Position numbers and translations under genes: made by a program. A DNA stretch of 64,000 bases from Zeimonas sp032027205 (GTDB lineage: Bacteria > Pseudomonadota > Gammaproteobacteria > Burkholderiales > Burkholderiaceae_E): the NCBI GenBank assembly GCA_032027205.1, contig JAVSMN010000001.1, positions 1,302,001 to 1,366,000 of the forward strand, read 5' to 3'. Below are positions 21,978 through 30,634 of this stretch, in pieces. Under the pieces are notes generated by a model. It ran no database searches and was not told the origin of the DNA. It worked only from the letters and a program-made list of their open reading frames with translations. Position 1 is the stretch's first letter; each line of letters opens with the position of its first letter.

Positions 21978-22612
21978 CTCACGGTATTCGCCGCCACCGG
22001 CGCGCCGGCGACCTTCGCGGGCGCGGCTGCGGGGGCGTCGTTGGTGCGCACCAGCGCGTTCAGCGAGAACTCGTAGAGGCGCCGGGCGGTGTCCTTCGCA
22101 TTCGCCTTCGCACCGCCGAGTTGCACCGCCTTGATCTCGACCAGCTCCGGACGCTCGAGCCAGGGCGTGTTGTTCGCCAGGTTGCGCAGCAGCTCCGAGA
22201 CGCGATCGTTCGATTGCGCGTAGCCGACCAGCGTGACCTTGCGTTCGTCCTGCCGCATCGACTTCAGGTACAGCCCCTCGGGCACGTGTTTGACGAGCTC
22301 GTCCATCAGGTGCACCGGTATCGTCCGGTTCGTCTGCAGGCTTTCGACCGCCGCCTGGCGGGCACGCAGCGCGTCGATCTCCGCACGCAGCGTCGCGATC
22401 TCCTTGATCTGCTCGTCCAGCTTGACGTTCTCCGCGCGGATGAAGTCGTTGCGCGCCCGCTGCTCGTCGATCCGGTTGTCGATCGCCAGCGCGACGAGCA
22501 CGCAGCCGACGGCGGCCAGCACCGCCGTCGCCACGCCCATCACGACGAAGTCCTTCTTGCGCCGTTCGCGGCGCATCTCCCGATGCGGGAGAAGGTTGAT
22601 GCGCGGAATCAT
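21974..22612 (-). CDS. pilN: Type IV pilus inner-membrane protein PilN
   Basis: 212 aa partner of PilO and PilM. The N-terminal INLLPHRE motif (residues 5-12) is the PilM-binding segment. It is followed by a basic stretch, one membrane helix (about 24-44), a coiled coil (IKEIATLRAEIDALRARQ) and a periplasmic domain. The alanine-rich C-terminal tail is longer than usual. The ATG overlaps the pilM stop (ATGA); the longer open frame upstream is a shadow of pilM. Confidence 0.95.
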   Translation of the reverse strand: MIPRINLLPHREMRRERRKKDFVVMGVATAVLAAVGCVLVALAIDNRIDEQRARNDFIRAENVKLDEQIKEIATLRAEIDALRARQAAVESLQTNRTIPVHLMDELVKHVPEGLYLKSMRQDERKVTLVGYAQSNDRVSELLRNLANNTPWLERPELVEIKAVQLGGAKANAKDTARRLYEFSLNALVRTNDAPAAAPAKVAGAPVAANTVR

Positions 22613-23691
22613 GCGTCGAATCTCCGCATCGCCAGACCGGCGGCCACGAGCAGCGCGGGCGCGTCGGCGCGCAGTTGCCGGTCGCGGACTGCGTCGGATA
22701 CCTCCATCCCCTGGAACGGACTGAGGATCTCGGTGGGAACCTGCGTGCGCTGCATCACCGCGTCGGCCAGCCCCGGGACGACCGAAGATCCGCCGGCTAG
22801 GTAGATCTGGTCGACGCGGGTGTACGGCGTAGACGTGAAGAAGAACTGCAGCGCGCGCGCGATGTCGGTGGCGCCCTGCTCGATGAACGGCTGCAGCAGG
22901 TCGCGCTGGTAGTTGTCGGGCAGGTCGCCGGTGCGCTTCTTCAGCTCCGCCTCTTCGGGCGTCAGCCCGTACAGGCGAACCAGATCCTGCGTGAGCTGCT
23001 GCCCGCCGAAGGTCTGCTCGCGCTCGAACACCGTCTGCTCGTTGAGCACGACGGCGAGCGAGGTCGTCGTCTGCCCGATCGTGAACACCGCGATGATCTG
23101 GCCCTGTCCGTTGTTCGGCAGGAATCGGGTGACGTGGTCGACCGCCGAGCGAAGCGCGTAGCTCTCGACGTCCATGACTACCGGATGCAGCCCCGACATC
23201 TCGGCGACGGCCACGCGATCGTCGACCTTCTCCTTGCGCGAGGCAGCCAGCAGGACCTCGATCTCGTCCTCGGAGCCCTTGGCCGGACCGAGCAGCTGGA
23301 AATCGAGGTTCACCTCCTCGATCGGGAACGGGATGTACTGGCTCGCCTCGGCCTCGACCTGGATCTCGTAGTCCTCCTCGCGCAGGCCAGCGGGAACGAG
23401 GATCTTCTTCGTGATCACCGAGCCGGCGGGCAGCGCGAGCGCGGCTTCGCGCGCCCGGGTGTTGCATTTGCGCAGCGCCCTCGTGAGCGCCTCGGCCACC
23501 GCCTCGGGTTTCTCGATGTTGCCGTCGACGATCGCGCCACGCTCGATCGGCTCGATCGCGTAGCGCTCGAGCCGCATCGGCGTGCGCTGGCCCTTCGCGA
23601 GCTCGACCACCTTCACGCTGGAAGCGCTCAGGTCGATGCCCACGAGTGGTGGAGAACTTCGGCCAAACAGACTCGGAAGCGCTATCGCCAT
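22609..23691 (-). CDS. pilM: Type IV pilus assembly ATPase-like protein PilM
   Basis: Actin-like cytoplasmic protein (360 aa) that binds the N-terminus of PilN and organises the pilus inner-membrane platform. The start MAIALPSLFGRSSPPLVGIDLSASSVKVVEL contains the FtsA/actin phosphate-1 motif (GIDLSASSVK). Later motifs include VLLAASRKEKVDDRV, FTIGQTTTSLAVV (phosphate 2) and IYLAGGSSVVPGL (adenosine motif). It is the first gene of pilMNOPQ and diverges from mrcA. No strong ribosome-binding site is visible. Confidence 0.96.
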   Translation of the reverse strand: MAIALPSLFGRSSPPLVGIDLSASSVKVVELAKGQRTPMRLERYAIEPIERGAIVDGNIEKPEAVAEALTRALRKCNTRAREAALALPAGSVITKKILVPAGLREEDYEIQVEAEASQYIPFPIEEVNLDFQLLGPAKGSEDEIEVLLAASRKEKVDDRVAVAEMSGLHPVVMDVESYALRSAVDHVTRFLPNNGQGQIIAVFTIGQTTTSLAVVLNEQTVFEREQTFGGQQLTQDLVRLYGLTPEEAELKKRTGDLPDNYQRDLLQPFIEQGATDIARALQFFFTSTPYTRVDQIYLAGGSSVVPGLADAVMQRTQVPTEILSPFQGMEVSDAVRDRQLRADAPALLVAAGLAMRRFDA

Positions 23692-23758
23692 CGGGAGTCT
23701 CGATGAAAAAGTCCCGTAAACTTAAGGACTTGCGTTTGTTATTTAATAACCGCTCGAG

Positions 23759-23788
23759 ATGCTAGCGACGAGCTCGATTTACTGTAAA
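23759..23788 (-). promoter_or_regulatory. Candidate promoter of pilMNOPQ
   Basis: On the minus strand TTTACA (23788-23783) and TAGCAT (23764-23759), with 18 bases between, lie in an AT-rich island of the pilM-mrcA gap. The -35 matches five of six positions, the -10 four of six. An imperfect palindrome GTTATT-T-AATAAC at 23738-23750 lies just downstream, where a regulator could bind. Confidence 0.38.
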
Positions 23789-23929
23789 GCGTTTTGTGCG
23801 GTAATTCGCAGCGCGCCGCGACCATCGGTCGTACGTCACCGACCACTGGACCGCGCCCGCGCAGGAACGCCGATCGACGGCAGCGCGAACGCCGCGTGCG
23901 GCGCATCGAGGCCGTGACGCGGCGATCCG

Positions 23930-23937
23930 TATAAAAT
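23930..23937 (+). promoter_or_regulatory. Candidate -10 element of mrcA
   Basis: TATAAAAT lies 31 bases before the mrcA ATG and is the only AT-rich octamer in this part of the gap. No convincing -35 hexamer is found 16-19 bases upstream, so the assignment is tentative. Confidence 0.35.
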
Positions 23938-23968
23938 CCGCAACACTCCCAGCGGGGTACGCCCGTCC

Positions 23969-26314
23969 ATGCCCGCACGCAACGCCCGAAAGCCCCGCCC
24001 GAAGTCGTCCCCGAAAAAGTCGCTGTGGCTGCGGGTTTCGCTGGCCGCGCTGGCGATTCCCGTGGCGCTCGCGGTCAGCGGCGCGCTGCTCGGCGCCTTC
24101 GCGCTGCTGCTGCTCAACGACCGGCTACCGTCGCTCGACGCGATGCTCGACTACCGGCCGCGCATCCCGCTGCGCGTGTACACCGCCGACGGCAAGCTGA
24201 TCGGCGAGTTCGGCGAGGAACGGCGCACCTTCGTGCACATCGAGGACGTGCCGCAGGTGATGAAGAACGCCGTGCTCGCCGCCGAGGACACGCGCTTCTT
24301 CGAACACATCGGCATCGATCCGGTCGGCGTGGCGCGCGCAGCGATCACCAACCTGTTTGCCGGTGGCAAGGAGCAGGGCGCCAGCACGATCACGATGCAG
24401 CTCGCGCGCGAGTTCTTTCTTACCAACGAGCGCACCTACACCCGCAAGATCGTCGAGATCCTGCTCGCGCTGCGCATCGAGGACACGCTGAGCAAGGAAC
24501 AGATCTTCGAGCTGTACCTGAACCAGATCTACCTCGGCAAGCGCTCCTACGGCTTTGCCGCGGCGTCGCGCACCTACTTCGACAAGCCGCTGGCGCAGTT
24601 GAGCGTGGCCGAGGCCGCGGTGCTCGCCGGTCTGCCGAAGGCGCCGTCGCGCTTCAACCCGATGGTCAATCCGGCGCGCGCGATCGAGCGCCAGCGCTAC
24701 ATCCTCGGCCGCATGCGCGAGGCAGGCTTCCTCACGCAGCCCGAATACCAGGCGGCAATGACCGAGCGCCTGGTGTTCTCGCCGGCGCGCGCCGACTACC
24801 CGGTGCAGGCGCCGTACGTCGCGGAACTCGCCCGACAGCTCGCCTTCGACCTGTACCACGAGGACATCTATTCGGCCGGCTTGAAGATCTACACGACGAT
24901 CGAACCGGTGCACCAGGCGGCGGCCAACGCGGCGCTCGAGAAGGGCGTCGTCGACTACGACCGCCGGCACGGCTTTCGCGGCCCCGAGCGCACGATCGAC
25001 TTGCCCGACGACGCGCATGCCGCGGACGACGCGATCGACGCGACACTCGACGACGACGCCGACATCGGAAACTTCCTGGCGGCCGTGGTGCTCGAGGCCG
25101 ATCCCAAGCGCGTTCTCGTCTCGCGCGGCGACGGCAAGCCGATCGAGATCACCGGCAACGACCTGAAGTTCGTCGCGTCGGCGCTCGGCCCGCGCGCCAG
25201 CGCCTCTCGGCGTCTCGTGCGCGGTTCGGTGATCCGCATCGTGCGCGACGACGACGGCAGCTACCGGATTTCACAGCTGCCGGAGGTGCAGGCGGCCTTC
25301 GTGTCGATGGATACGCACGACGGCGCGGTGCGGGCGCTGGTCGGCGGCTTCGACTTCGAGCGCAACCGCTTCAATCGCGTGGTACAGGCGTGGCGCCAAC
25401 CCGGCTCGAGCTTCAAGCCGTTCATCTACTCGGCGTCGCTCGAGAAGGGCTTCATGACGTCGACCATCGTCAACGACGCGCCCGTGCTGATCGATCCGGC
25501 GCGCACCGGCGGCCAGCTGTGGGATCCGAAGAACTACGACGGCAAGTACGAAGGTCCGATGCCGCTGCACACGGCGCTGGCCAAGTCGAAGAACATGGTG
25601 TCGGTGCGCATCCTCGAAGCGATCGGTCCGCAGTACGCGCAGGACTACGTCTCGCGCTTCGGCTTCGATCCCGAGCGGCACCCGGCGTACCTGACGATGG
25701 CGCTCGGCGCCGGTTCGGTCACGCCGTGGCGGATGGTCGAGGCGATCTCGGTGTTCGCCAACGGCGGCTACCGCATCGAGCCGTACCTGATCTCCCGGAT
25801 CACCGACAGCAACGGACGGCTGCTGGCCAGCGCGAAACCGGATCGTGCGGGCGACGAAGCGGTTCGCGCGATCGACGAGCGTAACGCGTTCCTGATGGAT
25901 TCGATGCTGCGCGACGTCGTTCGCATGGGCACCGCCACGCGCGCGAAGACGCTCAAGCGCAACGACCTCGCCGGCAAGACAGGCACGACGAACGACTCGA
26001 TGGACGCCTGGTTCGCCGGCTACCAGCCGTCCCTCGCCGCCGTCGCCTGGGTGGGATTCGACCAGCCGCGCAAGCTCGGCGACCGCGAGACCGGCGGTGG
26101 GCTCGCGTTGCCGATCTGGATCGACTACATGGCCACGGCGCTCAAGGGCGTGGCCGAGGAGCAGAAGCGCGAGCCCGACGGCGTGGTGCGCATCGACGGC
26201 CAGTACTACCTGTCGGAAACCCGCCCGGGCCAGGGCATCGCCTCGCTCGGCGTCGCCGAGGAAGGCGTTGCTTCCGGCGCCGAGGCCGATCGCATCCGCG
26301 ACCAGGTGTTCTGA
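23969..26314 (+). CDS. mrcA: Penicillin-binding protein 1A (class A bifunctional peptidoglycan synthase)
   Basis: 781 aa inner-membrane enzyme that polymerises and cross-links peptidoglycan. A basic N-terminus and one membrane anchor (about residues 24-50) precede the glycosyltransferase-51 domain, with catalytic glutamate E106 in AAEDTRFFEH and the QGASTITMQLAR motif. An OB-like insert follows, then the transpeptidase with SSFK (nucleophile S480, K483), SKN (from S540) and KTGTT (from K670). Diverges from pilM, as commonly in Burkholderiales. Complete. Confidence 0.96.
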   Translation: MPARNARKPRPKSSPKKSLWLRVSLAALAIPVALAVSGALLGAFALLLLNDRLPSLDAMLDYRPRIPLRVYTADGKLIGEFGEERRTFVHIEDVPQVMKNAVLAAEDTRFFEHIGIDPVGVARAAITNLFAGGKEQGASTITMQLAREFFLTNERTYTRKIVEILLALRIEDTLSKEQIFELYLNQIYLGKRSYGFAAASRTYFDKPLAQLSVAEAAVLAGLPKAPSRFNPMVNPARAIERQRYILGRMREAGFLTQPEYQAAMTERLVFSPARADYPVQAPYVAELARQLAFDLYHEDIYSAGLKIYTTIEPVHQAAANAALEKGVVDYDRRHGFRGPERTIDLPDDAHAADDAIDATLDDDADIGNFLAAVVLEADPKRVLVSRGDGKPIEITGNDLKFVASALGPRASASRRLVRGSVIRIVRDDDGSYRISQLPEVQAAFVSMDTHDGAVRALVGGFDFERNRFNRVVQAWRQPGSSFKPFIYSASLEKGFMTSTIVNDAPVLIDPARTGGQLWDPKNYDGKYEGPMPLHTALAKSKNMVSVRILEAIGPQYAQDYVSRFGFDPERHPAYLTMALGAGSVTPWRMVEAISVFANGGYRIEPYLISRITDSNGRLLASAKPDRAGDEAVRAIDERNAFLMDSMLRDVVRMGTATRAKTLKRNDLAGKTGTTNDSMDAWFAGYQPSLAAVAWVGFDQPRKLGDRETGGGLALPIWIDYMATALKGVAEEQKREPDGVVRIDGQYYLSETRPGQGIASLGVAEEGVASGAEADRIRDQVF

Positions 26315-26316
26315 GC

Positions 26317-26601
26317 TTGCGCGCGCGCGTGCGACCCTCGCCCGCAGCGCGTGCGCCGAGTGCTCGCCGCAGCGCGCTGCTGGCCTTCGCCGCGTCGCTG
26401 CTGGTCGCCGGCTGCGGGCAGCGCGGCCCGCTCTACCTTCCCGAGAACGCGCCGCCACCGCGGCGCAGGCGCGCGACCTCGGAACCGTCGTCCTCGGCGG
26501 CGCCATCATCGGCGTCCTCGTCGCCGTCCTCGCCCGCGTCGTCACCCGCACCCTCGGCGGCGCCCCCACCGTCGCCCTCACCGGCGGACCCGCAACGATG
26601 A
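26317..26601 (+). CDS. lptM: LPS translocon maturation lipoprotein LptM (YifL-like)
   Basis: Small lipoprotein (94 aa as called) whose family assists oxidative maturation of the LptDE lipopolysaccharide translocon. A signal peptide ends in the lipobox LLVAGC, and the mature N-terminus CGQRGPLYLPE is the hallmark of the family. A long low-complexity tail rich in Pro, Ser and Ala follows. The start is not certain: TTG at 26317 directly after the mrcA stop, or GTG at 26329. Its TGA overlaps the lysA ATG, and the lptM-lysA pairing is widely conserved. Confidence 0.85.
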   Translation: MRARVRPSPAARAPSARRSALLAFAASLLVAGCGQRGPLYLPENAPPPRRRRATSEPSSSAAPSSASSSPSSPASSPAPSAAPPPSPSPADPQR

Positions 26602-27866
26602 ACACCGACTTTCCATTCCGCTATCGCAACGGCTCGCTCTTCATCGAGGACGTCGAACTGGAGACGATCGCGCGCGATCACGGAACGCCCGCCTACGTCT
26701 ACTCGCGCGCCGCGATCGAAGCGGCCTTCGCGTCGTTCGTGCACGCCTCGCGCGATCGCAACGTGCTGGTCTGCTATGCGCTGAAGGCGAACTCGAACCT
26801 CGCCATCATCGAATTGCTCGCGCGCGCGGGCGCTGGCTTCGACATCGTCTCGGCCGGCGAGCTTCGCCGCGTGATTGCCGCCGGCGGCGATCCGTCGAAA
26901 GTCGTGTTTTCCGGCGTCGGCAAGAGCGAAGCGGAGATGCGGCTCGCGCTCGACGCGGGGGTGCGCTGCTTCAACGTGGAATCCGAAAGCGAGTTGCTGC
27001 GGCTCGATCGCGTGGCCGCCTCGATGAATCGTCGTGCGCCGGTGTCGCTGCGCGTGAATCCCGACGTCGACGCCGGTACGCATCCGTACATCTCCACCGG
27101 ACTGCGCGAGAACAAATTCGGCATCGCGCACGAAGACGCGCTGATGGTCTACCGGCGCGCCGCGGCGCTACCGAACCTCGAGGTCGTCGGCATCGACTGC
27201 CATATCGGCTCGCAGATCACGTCGATCGAACCATACCTGGCGGCGGCCGACAAGGTGCTCGAGCTCGTCGACGCGCTGCACGCCGACGGAATCGAACTGC
27301 AGCACATCGATTTCGGCGGCGGCCTGGGCATTCGTTATCGCGACGAAGATCCGCCGTCCGCACAGGCGCTGCTCGATGCGCTGTTCGCGCGGCTCGAGCG
27401 TCATCCGCGCGGGCGCCGCTACGGCGTGCTCTTCGAGTTCGGCCGCTCGATCGTCGGCAACGCGGGCGTGCTGCTCACGCGCGTGGAGTACGTGAAGCGC
27501 AACGGCGAGCGGCTCTTCGCGATCGTGGATGCGGCGATGAACGACCTGATGCGTCCGGCGCTGTACGACGCGTACCACGGCGTGCTGCCGCTGCGCCAGC
27601 GCGACGACGTCGAAGCGCAGCGCTACGACGTGGTGGGCCCGGTGTGCGAGTCGGGCGACTGGCTCGCGCGCGACCGCTCGCTCGCAATCGCCGAAGGCGA
27701 CCGGCTGGCGATCGCGTCGGCCGGCGCCTACGGCATGGCAATGGCGTCGAACTACAACACGCGGCCGCGCGCCGTCGAACTGCTCGTCGACGGCACGCAG
27801 GCGCACGTGATTCGCGAACGCGAGAGCGTCGAATCGCTATTCGCGCTCGAGCGGCGCCTGCCCTAG
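26598..27866 (+). CDS. lysA: Diaminopimelate decarboxylase
   Basis: PLP enzyme (422 aa) that makes lysine from meso-diaminopimelate. The PLP lysine is in VCYALKANSN (about residue 61). Other motifs are HIGSQITSIEPY, the PLP phosphate loop HIDFGGGLGIRY, and the active-site CESGDWLARDR and SAGAYGMAMASNYN. The substrate-loop motif usually written EPGR reads EFGR here (see findings). It overlaps lptM at the start by four bases, and its last 30 bases overlap the end of msrQ on the other strand. Family length. Confidence 0.96.
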   Translation: MNTDFPFRYRNGSLFIEDVELETIARDHGTPAYVYSRAAIEAAFASFVHASRDRNVLVCYALKANSNLAIIELLARAGAGFDIVSAGELRRVIAAGGDPSKVVFSGVGKSEAEMRLALDAGVRCFNVESESELLRLDRVAASMNRRAPVSLRVNPDVDAGTHPYISTGLRENKFGIAHEDALMVYRRAAALPNLEVVGIDCHIGSQITSIEPYLAAADKVLELVDALHADGIELQHIDFGGGLGIRYRDEDPPSAQALLDALFARLERHPRGRRYGVLFEFGRSIVGNAGVLLTRVEYVKRNGERLFAIVDAAMNDLMRPALYDAYHGVLPLRQRDDVEAQRYDVVGPVCESGDWLARDRSLAIAEGDRLAIASAGAYGMAMASNYNTRPRAVELLVDGTQAHVIRERESVESLFALERRLP

Positions 27867-28580
27867 CGAAGGCGCCCGCAGCGGCGCGCGCTGCGCTGTG
27901 GCCGGCCGCACGACACCGTGCGTGGTTGGCGCGCCGTGCGCGCGGCGCACGGGTTGCGCCGGCGGACGCGCCCAGTGCCATGCCAGGCGCATCGCCAGCA
28001 GGCCGCCGACGGCCAGCGCCCAGGCGAGCGGCGCCGAGAAATCGTTCTTGCCCGCCTTGTGCCACCAGTAGTGCAGCACCGCGAGCACGGCAATCGCATA
28101 GACGAGCCGGTGCAGTTCCTGCCAGCGGCGCCCGAGTCGTCGCATCATCGCGTTCGTGGACGTCACCGCCAGCGGGATCAGCAGCACGAACGCCGTCATC
28201 CCCACTGTGATGAACGGCCGCTCGAGCACGTCGTCGACGATCGCGTTCCAGTCGAACCACTGATCGAGCCAGGCGTAGGCGAGCAGGTGCAGGCACGCAT
28301 AGAAGAACGCGAAAAGCCCGAGCATCCGGCGCAGCCGCATCAGCGAACTCCAGCCGAACAACCTGCGCAGCGGCGTCACCGCCAGCGTGATGCACAACAT
28401 GGCCAGCGCCCACGTCCCCGTCGAGCGCTGCACGAACTCGACCGGATTGGCCGTCAGCGAATCGAGCGCGCCCAGCACGACAAGCCGCGCGAGCGGCACG
28501 AGTGCGAGTGCGAAGACGGCGATGCGCAACACGCGAATCCGTGTGCCCTGCGCGCGCACCTGCGTGCCACTCCCGCTCAC
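27837..28580 (-). CDS. msrQ: Heme-binding membrane subunit MsrQ of the periplasmic methionine sulfoxide reductase system
   Basis: Membrane b-type heme protein (247 aa) that feeds electrons from the respiratory chain to MsrP. Six or so helices are visible; conserved histidines occur in FYACLHLLAYAW, WQELHRLVYAIAVLAVLHYWWHK, and GTWAL starts the second helix. The start is a GTG at 28580. The basic/Pro-Ala C-terminal tail (after RLAWHWARPP) is unusually long and overlaps the lysA 3' end. It lies 65 bases after msrP. Confidence 0.9.
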   Translation of the reverse strand: MSGSGTQVRAQGTRIRVLRIAVFALALVPLARLVVLGALDSLTANPVEFVQRSTGTWALAMLCITLAVTPLRRLFGWSSLMRLRRMLGLFAFFYACLHLLAYAWLDQWFDWNAIVDDVLERPFITVGMTAFVLLIPLAVTSTNAMMRRLGRRWQELHRLVYAIAVLAVLHYWWHKAGKNDFSAPLAWALAVGGLLAMRLAWHWARPPAQPVRRAHGAPTTHGVVRPATAQRAPLRAPSLGQAPLERE

Positions 28581-28645
28581 GACTCGCCCCCCAACCCACC
28601 GCCGCGGCACGCGTCCGCGGGGCGAAGCGAGTCGGCGCGCGCCAC

Positions 28646-29659
28646 TCAGTACTCCTTGCGCAAGTCCATCCCGGTATACAGCGAAGCGACCTGCTCCCCG
28701 TACCCGTTGAACATCTTCGTCGGATGTCGCCGCGCGAACAGCCCGCCCTCGCCGATCTTGCGCTCCGTCGCCTGCGACCAGCGCGGATGATCGACCTCGG
28801 GGTTCACGTTCGCGTAGAACCCGTATTCCTGCGGCGCCGCGCGGTGCCAGCTGGTGAGCGGCTGGCGTTCGACGAAGCGGATCGCGACCAGTGACTTCGC
28901 GCTCTTGAAGCCGTATTTCCACGGCACGACGACGCGCATCGGCGCGCCGTTCTGCTGCGGCAACACGTCACCGTAGAGCCCGAAAGTGAGCAGCGTCAGC
29001 GGATGCGCAGCCTCGTCGATGCGCAGGCCCTCGGTGTAGGGCCACGCGAGCACCGACGAGCGCACGCCCGGCATCTGCTTCGGATCGGCCAGCGTGACGA
29101 ACTCGACGAACTTCGCCGCGCCGGTGGGCTCGACGCGCTTCATCAGTTCGGAAAACGAATAGCCGATCCACGGCACGACCATCGACCAGCCCTCGACGCA
29201 ACGCAGCCGATAGATGCGATCCTCGAGCGGCGCGATCCGACGCAAGTCGTCGACGTCGAAGCGCCTCGGCTTCGCCACTTCACCCTCGATCGCCACCGTC
29301 CACGGCCGCACTCGCAACGACTTCGCATATCGCTTCGGATCGGACTTGTCGGTGCCGAACTCGTAGAAGTTGTTGTAGCCGGTGACGTCCTCCAGCGACG
29401 TGGGACGCTCCATCGTGGACAGCGGGCTCGGCTTCGCGTCGAGCTTCGAAGCCGGACCGTCGGCCGGACCGGCAGCGCCCTGCTGCAGAGCCGGCGCGGG
29501 CGTTGCTGCCGACGCCGACACGGGAGCGACAAGCGGCGCAATGGCGGCGCCAACGGCAGCGCCGAGCAGCGCCCGTCGCTCACGCATGCGCTCGTACGAC
29601 TCGCGGGAACCGATCTCACCGGGCCGCGGATCGCCCGGGTCGGAAACTCGGATCAGCAT
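28646..29659 (-). CDS. msrP: Protein-methionine-sulfoxide reductase catalytic subunit MsrP
   Basis: Periplasmic molybdopterin enzyme (337 aa) that repairs oxidised methionines in envelope proteins. A Tat-type N-terminus (RERRALLGAAVGAAIAPLVAP, about residues 30-50) directs export of the folded enzyme. The oxidoreductase molybdopterin domain includes the NNFYEFGTDK segment, the molybdenum-ligand cysteine in RLRCVEGWSMVVPW (near 150) and PWKYGFKSAKSLV. An AAGGAGG ribosome-binding site just upstream of the ATG at 29659 decides the start against the longer frame. Forms a pair with msrQ. Confidence 0.94.
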   Translation of the reverse strand: MLIRVSDPGDPRPGEIGSRESYERMRERRALLGAAVGAAIAPLVAPVSASAATPAPALQQGAAGPADGPASKLDAKPSPLSTMERPTSLEDVTGYNNFYEFGTDKSDPKRYAKSLRVRPWTVAIEGEVAKPRRFDVDDLRRIAPLEDRIYRLRCVEGWSMVVPWIGYSFSELMKRVEPTGAAKFVEFVTLADPKQMPGVRSSVLAWPYTEGLRIDEAAHPLTLLTFGLYGDVLPQQNGAPMRVVVPWKYGFKSAKSLVAIRFVERQPLTSWHRAAPQEYGFYANVNPEVDHPRWSQATERKIGEGGLFARRHPTKMFNGYGEQVASLYTGMDLRKEY

Positions 29660-29742
29660 GGCCGGCCTCCTTGCGAACCGATGTGCCACCGCAGCGCGCG
29701 AGGCCAGTCACCGGCTCGCACCTGCAGGCAGACGCATCGACG

Positions 29743-29762
29743 CCGGCCGGACACCCGGCCGG
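29743..29762 (-). repeat. Hairpin between cytochrome c4 gene and msrP
   Basis: CCGGCCGG occurs twice around a four-base loop, giving an eight-base-pair stem in the 193-base gap. No T-run follows on the minus strand, so it is a possible rho-dependent or 3'-end-stabilising structure rather than a clear intrinsic terminator. Confidence 0.4.
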
Positions 29763-29852
29763 AAAGTTCTCAGGATACGGCGCTTGCGAAGGTGACCTGT
29801 GCGGCGGCCTTCGAGACGACGCGGTCGTCGACCGCGTCGCCGCGGCGAGGAA

Positions 29853-30536
29853 TCAGCGCAGCCCCGCCATGTACTGGGCGACGGCCTTGATCTCGCGATC
29901 GGACAGGCGCTCGGCGATGGTGCGCATCTGCTCGCTGTTCGCGCGCTCGCCGCTGCGGAATAGCGTGAGCTGCGTCTCGGCGTATTCGGCGAACTGCCCC
30001 TGCAGCCTCGGGTACTGCGACGGAATGCCGGCCCCGTCGGGACTGTGACAGCCGGCGCAGGCCGGAACGCCCTTGGCGGCGATGCCGACCCGATAGATTG
30101 CGCGCCCGGCCTCTGCAAGCGCGGCATCAGTGGCTACCGCCGGCGTGAGAGCCTGCGACGCGAAGTGCGCTGCGACGTTGCGGGCATCCTCCGGCGACAG
30201 CATGGCAGCGAAGCCGGCCATGATCGCGCTCGGACGATGCGCCTGCTGTTCACCCTCGGCGGGTTTGAAGTCGCTCAGCTGCTTGGCGAGATATTCGGGA
30301 TGCTGAGCCGCCAGCTTCGGGTTCGCCGGAGTGGGACTATTGCCGTCGGCGCCGTGACATGCCGCGCAGACTTCCTGCGCGATCTGCGCGCCCTTCTTCG
30401 CATCGACCGGCGCCGGCTTCGCGGGCGCAGCGCCCTGCGCGAAAACGACCGGAGCGAAAGCGGCTGCCACCGAGACGGCGACGCAGGCGGCGACGGAACC
30501 GCAGGCAACCGCGCCGGGAATTCTCACTCGGAACAT
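29853..30536 (-). CDS. Cytochrome c4 (diheme periplasmic cytochrome c)
   Basis: 227 aa secreted diheme cytochrome, a likely electron donor to the cbb3 oxidase and other terminal reductases. A signal sequence spans about residues 1-34 (FAPVVFAQG at the end). Two cytochrome c domains follow, with CAACH at 57-61 and CAGCH near residue 155, each with a downstream methionine (AIMAGFAAMLS; NSEQMRTIAERLSD). The start at 30536 (MFRVRIPG) gives a normal signal peptide; the frame extends upstream without a supported start. Diverges from engB. Confidence 0.92.
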   Translation of the reverse strand: MFRVRIPGAVACGSVAACVAVSVAAAFAPVVFAQGAAPAKPAPVDAKKGAQIAQEVCAACHGADGNSPTPANPKLAAQHPEYLAKQLSDFKPAEGEQQAHRPSAIMAGFAAMLSPEDARNVAAHFASQALTPAVATDAALAEAGRAIYRVGIAAKGVPACAGCHSPDGAGIPSQYPRLQGQFAEYAETQLTLFRSGERANSEQMRTIAERLSDREIKAVAQYMAGLR

Positions 30537-30562
30537 GGGACGGAACCCGTTCTTCAGTCGAC

Positions 30563-30603
30563 GGACCCGCTCTTGGGTCCGACAAAGCCTGCAATTGTAC
30601 AAT
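30563..30603. promoter_or_regulatory. Inverted repeats and -10-like element in the cytochrome c4 / engB gap
   Basis: A perfect hairpin GGACCC-gctctt-GGGTCC lies at 30563-30580 and a perfect palindrome ATTGTACAAT at 30594-30603. The latter contains TACAAT (30598-30603), a good -10 for engB. The matching -35 is poor (TTGGGT, 19-base spacer). These could serve both divergent genes, but no regulator is recognised. Confidence 0.35.
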
Positions 30604-30634
30604 AGCCCCTGCTTCCGTCGAGGTTCTTCGCGTC

